Assembly: GCA_938084715.1 (NCBI GenBank)
Contig: CALKES010000032.1
Location: 1-33,623, forward strand
DNA length: 33,623 bases
Reading direction: 5' to 3'
Source: Candidatus Bipolaricaulota bacterium
GTDB taxonomy: Bacteria; Bipolaricaulota; Bipolaricaulia; Bipolaricaulales; Bipolaricaulaceae
The position numbers and the translations under genes are program-made. The notes beneath the pieces were generated by a model. It made no database searches, had not been told where the DNA came from, and was given only the letters and a program-made list of their open reading frames with translations. This document shows, one piece after another, positions 23,349-30,992 of the stretch. Every line of letters starts with the position of its first letter. The stretch's first letter is position 1.

Positions 23349-24242
23349 ATGCGGACTTGGACTTCTGTCGCGCTGTGCGCGCTCCTCGGCCTGGCCGGGC
23401 TCGGGCAGGGGTGTGTTCTGACGATCGTTGGGGACGGGGTGGAGGGCCGGTACCTCCCCGGAGTCCCGTACGTGTCCCAGCCGCCGCCGAACCCGTTAGG
23501 GTTCCCGTCCGTGGACCACTGGAGCGGCCCCCTGGCCGCGGCGGGCGCGATCGCCTACCTTGCCACCACCGTCGGGGGCTGGCCCCGGGGGGTGACCGGG
23601 AACCTCACCCCCGGCGAGCTCAGCGCCTACCTCGGGTACTTCACCGCGACAAACGGCCTGGGCAGCCCCGACCGGGCGAACGCGGCACTCGGCCTCCCCG
23701 GCACGATCGTGGACGACCTCGTGGCCGGGATCCGCGAGTACGCGCGCTGGGACCCAGTCCATCGGTTCCGGACTCCACCCCCGCCCATGCTCAACAAGGC
23801 GGGGTTCGACGCCGAGGTCGTGTTGATCGAGGGGCAGGGTCTTGTCCCCGCCCGGTACCAGGAGGCCCTCAACCGGGGCAGCCCGCCGCTCGTGGTCTTC
23901 CGCTACTGGAACCCAGTGGACAGTGGCCGCGCGATGTGGGTCACCGGTTCGGGGTATCGGGTTTATGTTCGGTTCTACACCTGGGGCCCGGAGATCCGGT
24001 CCAGCACCCAGAGCTCCCTCTCCGGCCCCGGGGTCCCCCGGGAGGCGTGGGATCCCGACCGCGGGGTTGGCCACGTGGTCGTGGGTGAGGGGTATCTGAT
24101 CGGCGATCCCGACGGGCCCGGCCCCCTACCGAACACCCTGTGGCTCCTCGTCCGCGACACGTGGGCCGCCACCGCAGAGCACGGGGCGATCCCCTGGGGA
24201 CAGGTGTCCGCCCTGGTGCTCCTCGGGCCGCCGCGGAATTGA
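23349..24242 (+). CDS. Secreted protein with C39-like papain fold, catalytic Cys replaced
   Basis: A 297-residue protein with a signal sequence (about residues 6-21) ending GLGQGC, possibly lipidated though the lipobox is imperfect. After it comes GVPYVSQPP...SVDHWSGPLAAAGAIAYLAT. The order PYVSQ followed by a [CS]GPxAAxxxxxYL helix recalls bacterial C39-type papain-fold proteins, where the residue before GP is the catalytic cysteine; here it is serine. GHVVVGEGYL (about residue 240) and the LLVRDTW that follows could be the His and Asn/Asp strands. It may be a non-proteolytic binding protein. The assignment is from motif order only. Confidence 0.45.
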   Translation: MRTWTSVALCALLGLAGLGQGCVLTIVGDGVEGRYLPGVPYVSQPPPNPLGFPSVDHWSGPLAAAGAIAYLATTVGGWPRGVTGNLTPGELSAYLGYFTATNGLGSPDRANAALGLPGTIVDDLVAGIREYARWDPVHRFRTPPPPMLNKAGFDAEVVLIEGQGLVPARYQEALNRGSPPLVVFRYWNPVDSGRAMWVTGSGYRVYVRFYTWGPEIRSSTQSSLSGPGVPREAWDPDRGVGHVVVGEGYLIGDPDGPGPLPNTLWLLVRDTWAATAEHGAIPWGQVSALVLLGPPRN

Positions 24243-24259
24243 CCCCTGGGAGGTCGTCC

Positions 24260-25288
24260 GTGAGGAAGAGGGCGGGGCGACAGATGCTGCGGTGGCCCGG
24301 GTGGATCTCCCCCCAGCGGCGGGAGCACAGCCACCTCCACCGCCCGGTGATGGAGATCGTCCGCCGGGACGCCCCCCTCCTCCGGGCGAACGCCACCGTG
24401 GGGGAAGCCTTGGAGCACATCCGCGCCCACGGGCTGGGGGATCCCCCGTTCTACTTCTACGCCGTGGACGACCAAAACGCGTTGGTGGGGGTCATCCCCA
24501 CCCGTCGCCTCCTGGTGGCCCCCCCTGACCACCCCCTGGCCGACCTCGCCGTCCGCCCGGTGTGGACGGTCCCCAAGGGGGCCAGCGCCCTCCAGGCCTA
24601 CGAACTCATGCTCCGCCAGAAACTCCTGGCCCTCCCCGTGGTGGACGAGCGGGGGCACGTGGTGGGCATGGTCGACGTCACCACCCTCCTCGACGAATCG
24701 GTGGATCTTGGGGACAAGGACGCGGTGTTCGAGACGGTGGGCCTCCACGTGGCCCAGGCGCGGCTTGCCTCGCCAGCGAAGGCCCTGCGGGTCCGGTTCC
24801 CGTGGCTCGTGGCCACCCTGGCGAGCGGGGTCCTGTGCGCGCTCCTGATCCGCCTGTTCCAGGTCACGCTCGAGAAGAGCCTGATCCTGGCGTTTTTCCT
24901 CACCCTGGCCTTGGGATTGGGGGAGAGCGTGAGCATGCAGTCCGCGGCGGTGACGATCCTCGCCCTACGGGCGAAGCGACCGTCGTTTCGGTGGTACGCG
25001 ACGGCCCTACGGCGCGAAGCGGGCGCCGCACTTCTCCTCGGCGCCGTGTGCGGGTTCATCGTCGCGGCGGTGGTGTGGGGGTGGCTCGGGGAACGCGTGG
25101 CCGCGGTGGCGATCGGGTTGAGCCTGGTCCTCAGCATCACCGCGGCATGCACCTTTGGGCTCACCATCCCGACCCTCCTCCACGCCCTCCACCTCGACCC
25201 GAAGATCGCCGCGGGGCCCCTGGTCTTGGCTATCAGCGACATCTGGACGGTCCTCTTCTACTTCGGTATCGCCACATGGCTCCTGTAA
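24260..25288 (+). CDS. mgtE: MgtE-type magnesium transporter without the N-terminal domain
   Basis: A 342-residue inner-membrane protein. Two CBS modules (about 28-140) include FYFYAVDDQNALVGVIPTRRLL and LALPVVDERGHVVGMVDVTTLLD. A five-helix transport domain follows (about 180-342) with LALGLGESVSMQSAAVTIL, where MgtE channels have the conserved GN.G.Q.A stretch, and a final LAISDIWTVLFYFGIATWLL in which Asp lies at the cation-site position. The MgtE N-domain of about 130 residues is absent. The GTG at 24260 has GGGAGGT upstream and is preferred over ATG 24284. The gene follows the C39-like gene by 17 bp and may share its transcript. Confidence 0.8.
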   Translation: MRKRAGRQMLRWPGWISPQRREHSHLHRPVMEIVRRDAPLLRANATVGEALEHIRAHGLGDPPFYFYAVDDQNALVGVIPTRRLLVAPPDHPLADLAVRPVWTVPKGASALQAYELMLRQKLLALPVVDERGHVVGMVDVTTLLDESVDLGDKDAVFETVGLHVAQARLASPAKALRVRFPWLVATLASGVLCALLIRLFQVTLEKSLILAFFLTLALGLGESVSMQSAAVTILALRAKRPSFRWYATALRREAGAALLLGAVCGFIVAAVVWGWLGERVAAVAIGLSLVLSITAACTFGLTIPTLLHALHLDPKIAAGPLVLAISDIWTVLFYFGIATWLL

Positions 25289-25305
25289 CTGGAGCTCTTC
25301 CTCTT

Positions 25306-26316
25306 CTACAGGGCAGCGCGGATCTGATGTGCCAGCTCCCGACGGACGGGCTCGGGGGCGAACGACGCATCCACGCTGGAGAGGAGGATCGTCCGGACCT
25401 CGTCGGGGCCGAGGCCGAACGCCTCCACAACCCGCCACAGCTCGTCGGTAGACGACGTTCGGGACATAAGCCGGTTGTCGGTGTTCACGGTCACGGGGAT
25501 CCCGAGGTCGAGGTAGCGCTTCAACGGGTGGTCGGAGAGGGTTCGCAGGATCCCCGAGATCTGGAGGTTGCTCGTCGGGCAGATCTCAAGCGGGATCCTC
25601 AGCTCCCGAACCCGCCGCTCGGTCGCCGGGTCCTGGAAGAGGTACACCCCGTGCCCGATCCGCTCCGCCCCGAGGTCGAGGGCCTCCGCGATGTGCTCCG
25701 GGCAGCACCCCTCCCCGGCGTGGAGGGTGAGGTGGACGCCCCCGTCCCGGGCAATTCGAATGGCTTCGGCGTGGATCGAGAGCGGGAACCCCCGCTCGGG
25801 GCCGGCGAGGTCGAAGCCCACGACCCCCCGATCCCGGAGGCGGACGGCGAGCCGGGCCACGGCCGCCGAGCGCTCCGGGGGCTCCTGCCGCATCCCGCAC
25901 AGGATGACCCCGGTCCGGATCGGGTACTCCTTCTCGGCCCGCTTCGCCCCAGCCAGGACCGCCTCGACGACCTCGTTGGGGGTGAGGCCCCGGGCGAGGT
26001 GGAGGAGGGGGGCGAACCGGATCTCGAGGTAGACCACGTTCTCCGCCGCGGCATCCGCGCCCAGCTCGTAGGCCGCCCGCTCCAGGGCCTCCGCCCGCTG
26101 GAGGAGGGCCACCGTGATCCGAAACGCTTGCAAAAACTCTTCGAGCGAACAGGGAACGTGGGGAAGGACGGCCTCCTCCACCGGACCGGAGATCGGCGGC
26201 CGCTCCCCCGGGGGGAGGGCGTCCCACAGCTCCCGGACCGTCCCGGGGCGGAGGGAGCCGTCGAGGTGGCAGTGGAGGTCGAACTTGGGGAGCCGCTCGA
26301 TCGTCGCCCGGTCCAC
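25306..26316 (-). CDS. add: Adenosine deaminase
   Basis: A 336-residue TIM-barrel metal hydrolase deaminating adenosine to inosine for purine salvage. Zinc ligands and catalytic residues appear in order: FDLHCHLDGSLRP (about 12-24), LTLHAGEG with the metal-binding His and nearby Glu, ERIGHGVYL, PLEICPTSNLQI, and PVTVNTDNRLMSRTS, where the catalytic aspartate is normally NTDDP. The change of the second Asp to Asn is tolerated in several bacterial Add-like enzymes, though related deaminases (adenine, aminofutalosine) cannot be fully excluded. The GTG start at 26316 has AAGGAGG five bases upstream. Confidence 0.85.
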   Translation of the reverse strand: MDRATIERLPKFDLHCHLDGSLRPGTVRELWDALPPGERPPISGPVEEAVLPHVPCSLEEFLQAFRITVALLQRAEALERAAYELGADAAAENVVYLEIRFAPLLHLARGLTPNEVVEAVLAGAKRAEKEYPIRTGVILCGMRQEPPERSAAVARLAVRLRDRGVVGFDLAGPERGFPLSIHAEAIRIARDGGVHLTLHAGEGCCPEHIAEALDLGAERIGHGVYLFQDPATERRVRELRIPLEICPTSNLQISGILRTLSDHPLKRYLDLGIPVTVNTDNRLMSRTSSTDELWRVVEAFGLGPDEVRTILLSSVDASFAPEPVRRELAHQIRAAL

Positions 26317-26357
26317 GTCCCCTCCTTACCCCAAGGGCACCCGGGGCGCAAGCCCCC

Positions 26358-26363
26358 TATACT
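26358..26363 (+). promoter_or_regulatory. -10 box predicting a leaderless flavoprotein mRNA
   Basis: TATACT, GGGGCC, then the GTG at 26370: the same six-base spacing as in several other genes of the window. Confidence 0.45.
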
Positions 26364-26369
26364 GGGGCC

Positions 26370-27743
26370 GTGACCTGGGACGTGATCGTCGCGGGCGGGG
26401 GCCCGGCGGGACTCATGGCCGCCATCGCCGCGGCCGAGGCCGGGGCCCGGGTCGCCCTCCTGGAGCGGGGTCCCACCCTGGGCGGAAAGCTCCCCGCGAG
26501 CGGGGGTGGCCAGGGGAACGTGACCCACAGCGGGGAGGTCGCGGACCTCCTGCCCCACTACGGCGGCGGGGAAAAGCCCGGGGAGGCGAGGCGGTTCCTC
26601 CGGCCCGCCCTCTACGCCTTCTCCAACCGGGACCTCATGGCCTGGCTCGAGGAACGGGGCGTGTCCACGGTCGAGGACCCCGACGGCCGGGTCTTCCCCC
26701 GGTCCCGGAAGGCTGAGGACGTCCTCGAGCTCCTCCTCGCCGAGGCCCGGACCCGGAGGGTTGGCCTCCGCGTGGGGGTCCGGGTCGGCTCGGTGTGGGT
26801 CGTGGGGGGCGGCCTCTCGGCCTTCGCCGAGGGGGCGCGGACCCCCCTCGCCCGGGGGAGGGCCCTCGTCCTCGCCACCGGGGGCCCCTCCTACGGGGGA
26901 ACCGGGGACGGGTACAGGATCGCCGCCTCCCTCGGGCACCGGGTCGTCCCCCCCCGCCCCGCCCTCGTCCCCCTCCGGATCGAGCGGAGGGCGTTCGCCC
27001 CGTTTTCCCTTTGCGCCGGGGTCGCCCTCCGGGGGGCCCGGGTGACGTTCCTCCGCGGGGGAACCCGGATCGCGGAGCGGGAGGGGGACGTCCTGTTCAC
27101 CCACCGCGGCCTCTCCGGGCCGGCGGTCCTCGACCTCTCCCGCCACGCCCTCCCCGGGGACGTCGTCCGCATCCCCCTCCTCCCGGGGTGCGGAACCCCC
27201 CGCGAGGCGGAGGAGAAGATCCTTGCGGAGATCGCCTCCCACGGGCGGCGGGCGGCCGCGAACCTCCTCCGGGGCCTGGGGGTCCCGGGGTGCCTCGCCC
27301 GGGCCCTCCTCCTCGCCGCCGGGCTCGACCCGGAGACGAGGGGAGCCCAGATCCCCCGGGACGAGCGGCGGAGGCTCGCCGAGGGCCTCGCCCTAGGAAT
27401 GGGGTTCCCCGTCCGCGCCCTCGGGGGCTGGGACGAGGCGATGGCCGTCGCGGGGGGCGTGGCCCTGGGCGAGGTGGACCCAAGGACGCTCGAGAGCCGG
27501 ATCGTCCCCGGGCTCTTCTTCGCTGGGGAGATCCTCGACGTGGACGGGGACACAGGGGGCTACAACCTCCAGGCCGCCTTCTCCACCGGCTTCCTCGCCG
27601 GGAGGAGCGCCGCCCGGCGGGCCCGGGGGCGCTCAGGCCAGAAGGTACCGCCGGACGAGGGCCGCCGCCCGGCCCGAGAACCGGATCCGCACCCCTGGAA
27701 GCGACCGCAGGGCAAACTCCGGCGCCCCCCGCGCCCGGGGTAA
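26370..27743 (+). CDS. NAD(P)/FAD-dependent oxidoreductase, HI0933/BaiN family
   Basis: A 457-residue flavoprotein. It starts with the FAD-binding Rossmann motif VIVAGGGPAGLMAAIAAA (about 5-22), has GGKLPASGGGQGNVTHS typical of HI0933-type proteins, LVLATGGPSYGGTGDGYRIA, FTHRGLSGPAVLDLSRH, AMAVAGGVALGEVDPRTLES and the closing GLFFAGEILDVDGDTGGYNLQAAFSTGFLAGRSA. Family members reduce unsaturated substrates or have unknown roles. After GRSAARRARG the frame runs some 35 residues of low-complexity Arg/Pro sequence over the remnant of a convergent gene, an extension not expected for the family. Confidence 0.85.
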   Translation: MTWDVIVAGGGPAGLMAAIAAAEAGARVALLERGPTLGGKLPASGGGQGNVTHSGEVADLLPHYGGGEKPGEARRFLRPALYAFSNRDLMAWLEERGVSTVEDPDGRVFPRSRKAEDVLELLLAEARTRRVGLRVGVRVGSVWVVGGGLSAFAEGARTPLARGRALVLATGGPSYGGTGDGYRIAASLGHRVVPPRPALVPLRIERRAFAPFSLCAGVALRGARVTFLRGGTRIAEREGDVLFTHRGLSGPAVLDLSRHALPGDVVRIPLLPGCGTPREAEEKILAEIASHGRRAAANLLRGLGVPGCLARALLLAAGLDPETRGAQIPRDERRRLAEGLALGMGFPVRALGGWDEAMAVAGGVALGEVDPRTLESRIVPGLFFAGEILDVDGDTGGYNLQAAFSTGFLAGRSAARRARGRSGQKVPPDEGRRPAREPDPHPWKRPQGKLRRPPRPG

Positions 27744-27836
27744 GGCCTCGACCTCGCCCCACGGGATGAAGAGGGGCGGGTGGACCGGGCGGAAGGGGAG
27801 GATCGGGGAGGTCGAGGGCCCTGCGCTCACGGCGCC
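27633..27836 (-). pseudogene. C-terminal remnant of a membrane/PH-like hypothetical protein
   Basis: Reading the minus strand toward the stop at 27633 gives about 65 residues with LPFRPVHPPLFIPWGEVEAL, then RSLPGVRIRFSGRAAALVRRYLLA. The HPPLFIPWxE block followed by a short sheet and an end helix is a recurring C-terminus of small hypothetical bacterial proteins. The N-terminal two thirds are missing: upstream sequence is low-complexity and has no credible start. It overlaps the odd 3' extension of the flavoprotein by 111 bp, so a rearrangement may have affected both genes. The upstream boundary is approximate. Confidence 0.4.
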
Positions 27837-27976
27837 ACGGCCGGGGGAGCGGCCGACGCGCGGCCTCCACAGCCCCTCCACAACCTTGGCCGAGGTTCCC
27901 CCCGGCCTGGGGAAAGGATCGCCCCCAAAGCCGGCCCGGACGGGCCGGCGATCCTAGAGTGCGCAGGAGTGAGACG

Positions 27977-28630
27977 ATGAAGCTTCGAACCCCTTTCGCG
28001 TTGGGTTGGATCGGCGTCGCGGCCGGGTTCACCGCCCTGGGGTGCGACTTCGTGTTCAGCTACAGGTCGATCACGGCCCCCTTGGGGACCTCCGGGGAGG
28101 TGGGGATCCGCGTCCAAAAAACCCATGCCAACTGCACGCTCCCCAACCCCTACGACTACGGGCTCTCCACCGCCGGGGTCCAGATTCTGGGGGAGACCCC
28201 GTGGAAGGAGGTCGGGCCGGGCGTGATCGAGAAGTGGGTCCTCCTCTCGCTGGCCGAGGTCGGGGACGGGTACCTCAAGGTTTTCAAAACCTGCACCAAG
28301 GAGGGGTACGAGGAGGGGGTTCTCCCGATCAAGGTGACGGCCCCCACCTCCGACGGAGCCTGGGCCCAGGCGAAGGCAGGCACGTACCCCGTCTCCCCGC
28401 CAGAGGGGTACACCGTGGCCGCCCTCTCCGGGACGGGGACGGTGAAGGACGGGGTCCTGTCCGTAGGAGGGATGAGCATCCCGCTCCCGACGGTTCCCCC
28501 CACCCTCGCCGGCGGGTCCGTCCCCCTCCAGGTCTACTACGTGATCCGGGATGGGAGGCCGTTCCCGCTCCTCCTCGTGGGGGACGGGCTCTTCTGGCGG
28601 TACGACCCGCTCCTGGCGGCCCAGGGGTAG
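27977..28630 (+). CDS. Predicted lipoprotein, unknown function
   Basis: A 217-residue protein starting at ATG 27977, with AGGAGTGAG upstream. A signal peptide (LGWIGVAAGFTALGC) ends in a plausible lipidation cysteine. The mature part is beta-rich and contains two further cysteines (ANCTLPNP and FKTCTKEGY) that could form a disulfide. No known domain is recognised. It is followed after 4 bp by the iron-sulfur membrane protein gene, so the two are one operon and the lipoprotein may be the periplasmic partner of an electron-transfer unit. Confidence 0.75.
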   Translation: MKLRTPFALGWIGVAAGFTALGCDFVFSYRSITAPLGTSGEVGIRVQKTHANCTLPNPYDYGLSTAGVQILGETPWKEVGPGVIEKWVLLSLAEVGDGYLKVFKTCTKEGYEEGVLPIKVTAPTSDGAWAQAKAGTYPVSPPEGYTVAALSGTGTVKDGVLSVGGMSIPLPTVPPTLAGGSVPLQVYYVIRDGRPFPLLLVGDGLFWRYDPLLAAQG

Positions 28631-28634
28631 CCGC

Positions 28635-29576
28635 GTGCGGCGGGGGCTTCTGCTGGCTGTTGCCCTCCTCCTTGGGGGTTGGGCCCTGGCCCAGTCGTTC
28701 GGAGGAGGGTTCGAGGGGGAGGCCCAGTTCGGGCCTCCCCCCGAGCCCCGGGAGTACGGCTCGCCCCAGGCCCAGGCCAGGGGGGCGTTTTTCATCCACC
28801 GCCAGGAGCTGAAGCTCGGGCTCCTCCTCGGGTTCATGGTCGGGGCGGGGGTCCTCGCCTTCCTCGGCCGGCCGTGGATCCGCAAGGCGCACCTTGTCCT
28901 GGCGGTGGCGGTCCTCGGGTTCGGGATGGGCGGGTTCCTCTGCCCCACCGCGGCCGTCCAGAACGCCTTCCTCAAGGCGGGGACGGGGTACCTGCTGCTG
29001 TTCCTCGTCCCGGTGGTGGGGGCGCTCCTCCTGGGGCGGATCTTCTGCGGCTACGTCTGCCCGTTCGGGGCCCTCCAGGAGCTCCTCCACGTCCGGAAGT
29101 GGGCGGTCAAGCTCCCCGACCGGGCGTGGAAGGCCCTGAACTGGGTTCGGTACCTCGTCCTCGTCTACCTCGTGGCCCGCGTGCTCGCCCAGGGCACGGT
29201 CGCCTTCGACGGCTTCTCCCCGTTCAAGCCCCTCTTCACCTGGGGAGGGACCGCCGGGGCGATCGCGTTCACCGCCGCCTTCGCCCTCCTCTCGGTTGTC
29301 CTGTTCCGCCCGTTCTGCCGGAGCCTCTGTCCCTACGGGGCGCTCCTCTCTATCGTCTCCCGATGGAGCCTGTTCCGGGTTCGGGCGGACGAGGGGTGCC
29401 GGAGCTGCGGCCTGTGCACGAGGGTCTGCCCGGCGGGGGCGATGGAGGGGGGGAAGGTGGACGCGACCGAGTGCCTCCTCTGCGGGGCCTGCGCCGGCCG
29501 CTGCGGGCCGGGGGCGTTGCGCCTGGCCCCGGCGTGGGCCAAGAGGGCTTGTAAAGAGAACCGAACGGAGGGCTAG
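28635..29576 (+). CDS. NapH/NosR/CcoG-like polyferredoxin membrane protein
   Basis: A 313-residue inner-membrane protein with a GTG start at 28635 and AGGGGT upstream. A signal-like segment (about 3-20, ending ALAQS) is followed by several membrane helices. CGYVCPFGALQE and CRSLCPYGAL are the paired CxxxCP motifs of this family. Two C-terminal 4Fe-4S clusters follow: CRSCGLCTRVCP and CLLCGACAGRCG. NapH and NosR relatives pass electrons from quinol across the membrane; CcoG-type proteins have other roles. No nap, nos or cco genes are nearby, so the acceptor is unknown. Co-transcribed with the upstream lipoprotein. Confidence 0.82.
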   Translation: MRRGLLLAVALLLGGWALAQSFGGGFEGEAQFGPPPEPREYGSPQAQARGAFFIHRQELKLGLLLGFMVGAGVLAFLGRPWIRKAHLVLAVAVLGFGMGGFLCPTAAVQNAFLKAGTGYLLLFLVPVVGALLLGRIFCGYVCPFGALQELLHVRKWAVKLPDRAWKALNWVRYLVLVYLVARVLAQGTVAFDGFSPFKPLFTWGGTAGAIAFTAAFALLSVVLFRPFCRSLCPYGALLSIVSRWSLFRVRADEGCRSCGLCTRVCPAGAMEGGKVDATECLLCGACAGRCGPGALRLAPAWAKRACKENRTEG

Positions 29577-29820
29577 CAGCCGTCAGGGCTCGGCGGGGAA
29601 GCCCTCTCCCTCCCCTCGGGGAGCACCAACGACGTGGGGCTGCCTTGCCCGGCCACCCGGGCGGGACTGCGCACCGCTCGCCCCTGGCAGGGGAGGTCGT
29701 ACGCACCGGGCGAAACCTGGGATGGACACGGAACTCCCTCGCTCAACGGTCCGGCCGGCGGAGCCCCATCCCGTGGTCCACCTGAGGGGTGCAAGGGACA
29801 GGACGCGCCCTCGGGAACGC
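29577..29820. other. Intergenic stretch without recognised gene
   Basis: GC-rich sequence with many short complementary stretches on both strands. I found no credible coding frame, and no motif of RNase P, SRP RNA, tmRNA or tRNA. It separates the iron-sulfur gene from the decayed hic pair and may contain debris of a mobile element. Confidence 0.3.
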
Positions 29821-30066
29821 CTAACGGCCGAACAACCTCCGGAGGAGCTCCCCCCGGTCTTCTCCCAGGTGCTCTGCGACCTCCTTGAGGACGCGGTTCA
29901 AGGTCCCCACCCGCCAGGGCCTGTGCCGAGGAAGGGTCACGTGATGTTCTCCCCCAAGCGCGGTGGTCAGCCGCAGGGGACTGCCCGTCTAGCGCGTCAC
30001 GCGATACCCGAGGCGGGCCAAGGCCTGGGCGAGGTCCTCCCCGCCCAGGTCGCGCGGAAGCTTCAT
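29821..30066 (-). pseudogene. hicA: Decayed HicA-type toxin (amber codon)
   Basis: From ATG 30066 to TAG 29821 the frame encodes a full-length HicA-like protein of 81 codons (MKLPRDLGGEDLAQALARLG, then GYRVTR), but codon 26 (29991-29989) is TAG where a glutamine is expected. After it the frame continues TGSPLRLTTALGGEHHVTLP and then RHRPWRVGTLNRVLKEVAEH. The family's catalytic GSH motif reads GSP (codon 30), so the active-site histidine is lost as well. The start overlaps the end of the upstream hicB remnant by 4 bp (ATGA), as in an intact operon. Two independent lesions argue for a dead toxin. Confidence 0.75.
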
Positions 30067-30269
30067 ACGGGGATGAGTTCGTCCTTGACCAGGTGGAGCC
30101 GGATGAGGCGGGGCCGCGTCTCCCCTTCAAAGTGGCAGCGCACGGCGTCGCGCACGCGGGCCTTGAGCTCCTCCATGGTCTCCGCCTCGGTGAAGATCGC
30201 CTGCCCCAGGGCGTGAGCCTCCTACCCGCCCTCAGGCGATTCCCCGACGACGAACACGATCTCGCTCAT
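30063..30269 (-). pseudogene. hicB: Decayed HicB-like antitoxin (amber codon)
   Basis: ATG 30269 to TGA 30063, 68 codons. It reads MSEIVFVVGESPEGG, then TAG at codon 16 (30224-30222), then EAHALGQAIFTEAETMEELK and a segment ending RCHFEGETRPRLIRLHLVKDELIPV. Apart from the amber codon the frame is intact and matches small HicB-like antitoxins that precede MKLPRDL-type HicA toxins. The tyrosine normally found at the amber position fits a single-base change. TAG ends many healthy genes in this window, so readthrough as a sense codon is not expected. Confidence 0.7.
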
Positions 30270-30360
30270 GGCCGGTTCGATCGGACCCCCGAGCAAGTCC
30301 TGGGGGCTCCCCGTCCGCCCTCGTTGCGCTCGGTCCCTGGGGGGAAAGCGTCCCCCGGCC

Positions 30361-30406
30361 CCCCTCTCCTCTGCCTCTCCCCTGGCGGGGGAAAGGAAGG
30401 AGGGGG
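30361..30406. repeat. GC-rich imperfect palindrome
   Basis: CCCCTCTCCTCTGCCTCTCC opposed to GGGGGAAAGGAAGGAGGGGG around a CTGGC centre. The reverse complement of the element at 31110-31150 is similar, and a looser relative lies at 10017-10044. The rest of 30270-30513 holds no recognisable gene. Confidence 0.4.
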
Positions 30407-30513
30407 CGGTTTGCGGCCTCGCTCTGTCAAGGGCCCGGAGAGATCGAGGAGAACGCTTGTCGCACCACGGGAGAAGCCCCCTCGGTGGGACACGGAAGTG
30501 ACGTCCCCCTCTT

Positions 30514-30759
30514 CTAAAGAAGTTTCAGCCGGCGAAGATCGTCCTCGGTCCAGCCAAGGTCATCCAGAAGCGCCTTCAGGGTCTTGGGGGGAAAGGTGTC
30601 TCCCGGACGCCGATAGGGCACCACGACCCGCCGGCCATCTTCCGGGTGGACGTACACGCGGTGGCTTCCCCTCTGGCGATCAAGAGAAAAACCGTCGCGT
30701 TCGAGCGCGGTGCAGAGTTCGCGGACGGTGAGCTTTCGAAGCTCGGGCGGGACCCTCAT
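30514..30759 (-). CDS. hicA: HicA mRNA interferase toxin
   Basis: An 81-residue double-stranded-RNA-binding-fold protein. LTVRELCTALERDGFSLDRQ leads to RGSHRVYVHP, holding the conserved Gly-Ser-His with catalytic His 33. It continues with GRRVVVPYRRPGDTFPPKTLKALLDDLGW, typical of the YcfA/HicA family. HicA cleaves mRNA independently of ribosomes until HicB binds it. The ATG at 30759 overlaps the hicB stop by 4 bp (ATGA), so translation is coupled in the order antitoxin-toxin. Unlike the neighbouring pair it is free of stop codons and keeps its histidine. Confidence 0.88.
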   Translation of the reverse strand: MRVPPELRKLTVRELCTALERDGFSLDRQRGSHRVYVHPEDGRRVVVPYRRPGDTFPPKTLKALLDDLGWTEDDLRRLKLL

Positions 30760-30992
30760 ACGCTCACGGTGAGCGTCTCTTCCTCCCTGAGCGCGGGGGT
30801 GGCGTGGGCCTCCACGGGAATGGGCTCGCCGTGGGAGAGCATGGACTCCAGGTACGCCGCCGCGGCCTCTTGGATGTTGGCCAGGGCCTCCTCCCGGGTT
30901 GCCCCCCAAGTGTGGCAGCCTCGAAGGCCAGGGCAGTAGGCGTGGAATCCGCCCTCATCTTCCTCGAGGACCACGCGCACCCGGAACGTCAT
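30756..30992 (-). CDS. hicB: HicB antitoxin
   Basis: A 78-residue protein. MTFRVRVVLEEDEGGFHAYC, then PGLRGCHTWGATREEALANI, then QEAAAAYLESM is the HicB partial RNase H-like domain that caps the toxin. The usual C-terminal DNA-binding domain is very short or absent, as in many small HicB proteins. The ATG at 30992 has GGAGGTGG just upstream and a possible minus-strand -10 box (TATACT, 31016-31011). A longer frame exists upstream but lacks family sequence. Confidence 0.88.
   Translation of the reverse strand: MTFRVRVVLEEDEGGFHAYCPGLRGCHTWGATREEALANIQEAAAAYLESMLSHGEPIPVEAHATPALREEETLTVSV

Noticed and set aside
29577-29820. Possible structured RNA gene
   Set aside because: Short GC-rich complementarities are common at this composition, and no conserved core of a known RNA family was recognised.
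29821-30269. TAG as a recoded sense codon (for example pyrrolysine) explaining the two internal amber codons
   Set aside because: TAG terminates many normal genes here (5914, 6822, 10763, 12643, 14149, 21499), and the toxin has also lost its catalytic histidine, so decay is the simpler explanation.
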